From assembly GCA_964540005.1 (NCBI GenBank), contig CAZILN010000287.1:1-8914 (forward strand): a stretch of 8,914 nt of DNA, given 5' to 3'. Below, piece after piece: positions 6,837 through 8,914 of this stretch. Source of the DNA: CAZILN01 sp964540005 (GTDB lineage Bacteria; Bacteroidota; Bacteroidia; Bacteroidales; SM23-62). Each line of letters starts with the position of its first letter. Position 1 is the first letter of the stretch. Below the pieces are notes generated by a model. It did no database searches and had not been told where the DNA came from. It saw only the letters and a program-made list of their open reading frames with translations. A program made the translations under genes and the position numbers.

Positions 6837-6868
6837 GACCCCTCCACCCATGAACTACAGGGGTTTTT
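6837..6868 (+). other. Internal hairpin with T-run inside the 6S-like RNA
   Basis: ACCCCT (6838-6843) pairs with AGGGGT (6859-6864), with an added G-T pair outside, around a 15-nt loop, followed by TTTTT at 6864-6868. A small hairpin in the 3' strand of the bubble is a known feature of many 6S RNAs, which is how I read it. It also has the shape of a weak intrinsic terminator, so a shorter transcript ending near 6870 is possible. Confidence 0.5.
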
Positions 6869-6875
6869 ATTAATC

Positions 6876-6904
6876 TTGAAGAAGCATGCGGGTTTTTTAT
6901 TTTA
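6876..6904 (+). terminator. 3' end/terminator of the 6S-like RNA
   Basis: The 3' strand of the closing stem ends in GCGGG and runs straight into TTTTTTATTTT (6893-6903). This suits intrinsic termination, although the partner strand lies ~170 nt upstream, an unusually long-range stem for a terminator. It could partly insulate rny, whose ATG is 28 nt further on. Confidence 0.5.
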
Positions 6905-6931
6905 GGTAGTAATAATCAAAATAATAGAACC

Positions 6932-8467
6932 ATGCCAACATCGATAATAATAGGCATTGTAGCGCTTTTAGCAGGTGGAGTTCTGTCACTCGTGCTATAC
7001 CAGGTTTATCTGAAAGCAAGAAGGATAAACTTGTTAAAAGAAGCAGAAACAGAGGCCGATGTAATCAAGAAGGATAAAATACTGCAGGCAAAGGAAAAAT
7101 TCCTGCAGCTCAAAACAGAACATGAAAAGGTAATCAATGAAAAGAACCAGAGTTTGCTGGCCTATGAAAACAGGGTTAAGCAGCGGGAAAATTCAATATC
7201 TCAGAGAATTGAGGAACTGGAGCGTAAGAATAAGGATATTGAGGCCATCAGGGCTAACCTGACAAACCAGCTGGAATTGATTGATAAACGTAAGGAAGAG
7301 CTGGAACGGGCACACAGGCAACAGGTTGACCAGTTGGAAGCCATATCCAGTATGTCAGCAGAAGAGGCCAAAGAGCAGCTTATCGATTCCCTGAAGGAGG
7401 AGGCAAAGACCGAGGCCATGTCGTATATTAACGAGATTATGGATGAGGCAAAAATGACTGCTTCGATTGATGCAAAGAGAATCGTTATTGAGACCATACA
7501 GCGTGTTGCCGCTGAAACTGCTATTGAGAATTCGGTTACGGTTTTCAATATCGATAACGATGAAATAAAGGGAAGGATCATCGGACGCGAGGGAAGGAAT
7601 ATCAGGGCCCTTGAAGCTGCAACCGGAATTGAGATCATCGTTGATGATACGCCCGAAGCAATCATACTGTCAGGTTTCGACCCGGTCCGCAGGGAAATAG
7701 CCAGGCTCTCACTTCATCAGCTGGTTACAGATGGCAGGATACATCCTGCCCGTATAGAGGAGATTGTCCAGAAAACACAGAAACAGATAGAAGAGGAGAT
7801 CATTGAAATAGGGAAAAGGGCCACTATTGACCTTGGAATACATGGCCTGCATCCGGAGCTTATCCGCATGGTAGGGAAAATGAAATACAGGTCTTCATAC
7901 GGGCAGAACCTTCTCCAGCATTCCAGGGAAGTTGCCAACCTGTGTGCTATCATGGCAGCAGAACTTGGCCTGAATGCAAAGAACGCCAAAAGAGCCGGCC
8001 TGTTGCATGATATCGGGAAGGTGCCTGATGATGAACCGGAACTGCCCCACGCTATACTGGGGATGAAGCTGGCTGAGAAATTCAAGGAGAAAGATGAGGT
8101 CTGCAATGCCATTGGTTCTCACCATGATGAAACGGAAATGACCACACTGATAGCTCCTATTGTACAGGTTTGTGATGCTATTTCAGGGGCAAGGCCAGGA
8201 GCACGAAGAGAGGTTATGGAATCATATATCAAGAGGCTGAAAGAGCTTGAATCAATGGCCCTGTCATATCCTGGTGTAACAAAAACCTATGCCATACAGG
8301 CAGGCAGGGAACTTAGAGTTATTGTAGGAAGTGAGAAGGTCACTGATAAGGAAGCTGAAACTCTGTCTTTCGATATAGCCAGGAAAATTCAGGATGAAAT
8401 GACCTATCCAGGTCAGGTAAAAATAACAGTAATCAGGGAAACAAGGGCTGTCAGTTATGCCAAGTAA
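6932..8467 (+). CDS. rny: Ribonuclease Y
   Basis: A membrane-anchored endoribonuclease that starts mRNA decay. The 511 residues match the usual family length and order. An N-terminal transmembrane helix (about 4-26) is followed by a long charged coiled coil (about 30-170). The KH RNA-binding domain (about 205-265) carries GRIIGREGRNIRALE with its GxxG loop. The HD phosphohydrolase domain has H330, H359-D360 (LLHDIGKV), H397-H398 (GSHHDE) and D415 (VQVCDAISGARPGARRE). All metal-binding residues look intact, so an active enzyme is expected. It begins 28 nt after the T-tract of the 6S-like RNA with no clear Shine-Dalgarno or consensus promoter, so read-through from the zapA/6S unit is possible. 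Its end overlaps the next gene by 11 nt. Confidence 0.97.
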   Translation: MPTSIIIGIVALLAGGVLSLVLYQVYLKARRINLLKEAETEADVIKKDKILQAKEKFLQLKTEHEKVINEKNQSLLAYENRVKQRENSISQRIEELERKNKDIEAIRANLTNQLELIDKRKEELERAHRQQVDQLEAISSMSAEEAKEQLIDSLKEEAKTEAMSYINEIMDEAKMTASIDAKRIVIETIQRVAAETAIENSVTVFNIDNDEIKGRIIGREGRNIRALEAATGIEIIVDDTPEAIILSGFDPVRREIARLSLHQLVTDGRIHPARIEEIVQKTQKQIEEEIIEIGKRATIDLGIHGLHPELIRMVGKMKYRSSYGQNLLQHSREVANLCAIMAAELGLNAKNAKRAGLLHDIGKVPDDEPELPHAILGMKLAEKFKEKDEVCNAIGSHHDETEMTTLIAPIVQVCDAISGARPGARREVMESYIKRLKELESMALSYPGVTKTYAIQAGRELRVIVGSEKVTDKEAETLSFDIARKIQDEMTYPGQVKITVIRETRAVSYAK

Positions 8468-8914
8468 TTCTTACCGATCAAAGATACTGGTAACAGGTAC
8501 TGCCGGATTCATAGGGCTTCACATGGTAAAGGCGCTGGTTAATTTGGGTTACCGGGTGCTAGGCCTCGATGCGATTAATGACTATTATGATGTAGATCTT
8601 AAATATGCCCGCCTGGAAGAAACAGGTATCGACAGGGATGATATCCAGTATGGCAAGCCGGTTACCAGCAGAAAATTCCCTTCATATGAGTTTATACAAT
8701 TAAAACTTGAAGATCAGTCGCAGATCGATCAGCTGTTTGGCGATAATTCATTTATAACAGTTATCCATCTGGCAGCCCAGGCCGGCGTCAGGTACAGCCT
8801 GACTAATCCACATGCATACCTGGATAGTAACCTGAATGGTTTTCTTAACATCCTTGAAGCCTGCCGGCATCACAAAACAGGGCACCTTGTATATGCGAGC
8901 AGTTCAAGTGTTTA
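8457..8914 (+). CDS. NAD-dependent sugar-nucleotide epimerase, 5' part (UDP-glucuronate 4-epimerase-like)
   Basis: An extended-SDR epimerase cut by the window edge after 152 full codons; the complete protein would be about 320-350 residues. Visible features are the NAD-binding GTAGFIG (14-20), the family signature LDAINDYYDVDLKYARL, the HLAAQAGVRYSLTNPHAYLDSNLNGFLNILEACR stretch in two parts, and the start of the catalytic SSSSVY segment at the very end. The INDYYD and AGVRYSL motifs point to the UDP-GlcA 4-epimerase/WbpP-like branch, which supplies sugars for surface polysaccharides. The YxxxK pair lies beyond the edge. The ATG at 8457 overlaps the rny end by 11 nt in the +1 frame, suggesting co-transcription and translational coupling. 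The exact sugar substrate is inferred. Confidence 0.9.
   Translation, partial: MPSNSYRSKILVTGTAGFIGLHMVKALVNLGYRVLGLDAINDYYDVDLKYARLEETGIDRDDIQYGKPVTSRKFPSYEFIQLKLEDQSQIDQLFGDNSFITVIHLAAQAGVRYSLTNPHAYLDSNLNGFLNILEACRHHKTGHLVYASSSSV

Larger units (their letters stand above)
6701..6899 (+). ncRNA. ssrS: 6S RNA candidate (global RNA polymerase regulator)
   Basis: 6S RNA mimics an open promoter and sequesters the housekeeping RNA polymerase holoenzyme. Three things support it here. Location: 6S lies beside zapA in many bacteria, and between zapA and rny in Bacteroidota as I recall. Length: about 195 nt. Fold: a long rod. The closing stem pairs 6704-6710 (CCCGCAT) with 6886-6892 and, after a bulged T at 6711, 6712-6721 with 6876-6885, giving 17 bp (one G-T), extendable by two at 6702-6703. 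A large bubble follows (6722-6763 and 6837-6875). The inner arm pairs 6764-6770 with 6830-6836 and 6774-6777 with 6823-6826, and ends in an 8-bp hairpin (6785-6792 with 6798-6805). A T-tract from 6893 marks the 3' end. The exact 5' end is uncertain. No good consensus promoter is seen, so it may be processed from the zapA transcript. Confidence 0.8.

Noticed and set aside
6647..6847. 66-codon minus-strand frame over the 6S-like region
   Set aside because: The region folds as a structured plus-strand RNA; the frame overlaps the zapA end and shows no protein features.
7201..7665. 154-codon open frame on the minus strand, antisense to rny
   Set aside because: It lies opposite the coiled-coil and KH region of a clear rny gene. 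Its Ser/Ile-rich translation is what the complement of Glu/Lys-rich coding sequence gives.
7717..8112. 131-codon minus-strand frame antisense to the rny HD domain
   Set aside because: Shadow of the conserved HD-domain coding sequence; no family features in the translation.

Overview
The window looks like a piece of a Bacteroidota chromosome, probably Bacteroidales-like. The evidence is the order zapA - 6S-like RNA - rny, near-perfect TAnnTTTG (-7 type) boxes in the one divergent promoter region, weak or absent Shine-Dalgarno sequences at most starts, and the protein family variants. It reads as ordinary core genome. I see no insertion sequence, phage gene, CRISPR array, tRNA or rRNA.

Left part, minus strand (5936 down to 412): a compact probable operon read right to left. 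It encodes an exported M23 (LytM-type) peptidoglycan endopeptidase, anhydro-N-acetylmuramic acid kinase (anmK), an NAD(P)-binding SDR/DUF2867 protein and an iron-type alcohol dehydrogenase. The first two overlap by 7 nt at an unusual TTG start. anmK and the SDR gene abut or overlap. The dehydrogenase follows after about 100 nt and may have its own promoter. The first two genes share a wall theme: one cuts peptidoglycan and the other recycles the anhydro-sugar released by lytic turnover. The last two are general redox enzymes whose link to the wall is not evident. Positions 1-411 are AT-rich and essentially non-coding, and end in a strong hairpin just beyond the dehydrogenase stop codon.

Centre (5937-6066): a 130-nt divergent control region with one -7 box in each direction and a 19-bp inverted repeat just upstream of the leftward -7 box.

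Right part, plus strand (6067-8914): a small coiled-coil protein that could play a ZapB-like role, then ZapA (FtsZ-ring stabiliser), then a roughly 200-nt non-coding stretch. This stretch folds into a long rod closed by a 17-19 bp stem and ends in a T-tract; I call it 6S RNA (ssrS). It is followed by RNase Y (rny), complete with its membrane anchor, coiled coil, KH and HD domains. An NAD-dependent sugar-nucleotide epimerase overlaps the rny end by 11 nt and is cut off by the window edge. The plus-strand block joins cell division, global control of RNA polymerase (6S) and RNA decay.

I found no clearly new multi-gene system. The most interesting items are the 6S-like RNA and its folding, a 14-bp exact direct repeat linking the zapA stop region to the 6S bubble, the candidate division partner upstream of zapA, and the palindrome between the divergent promoters.
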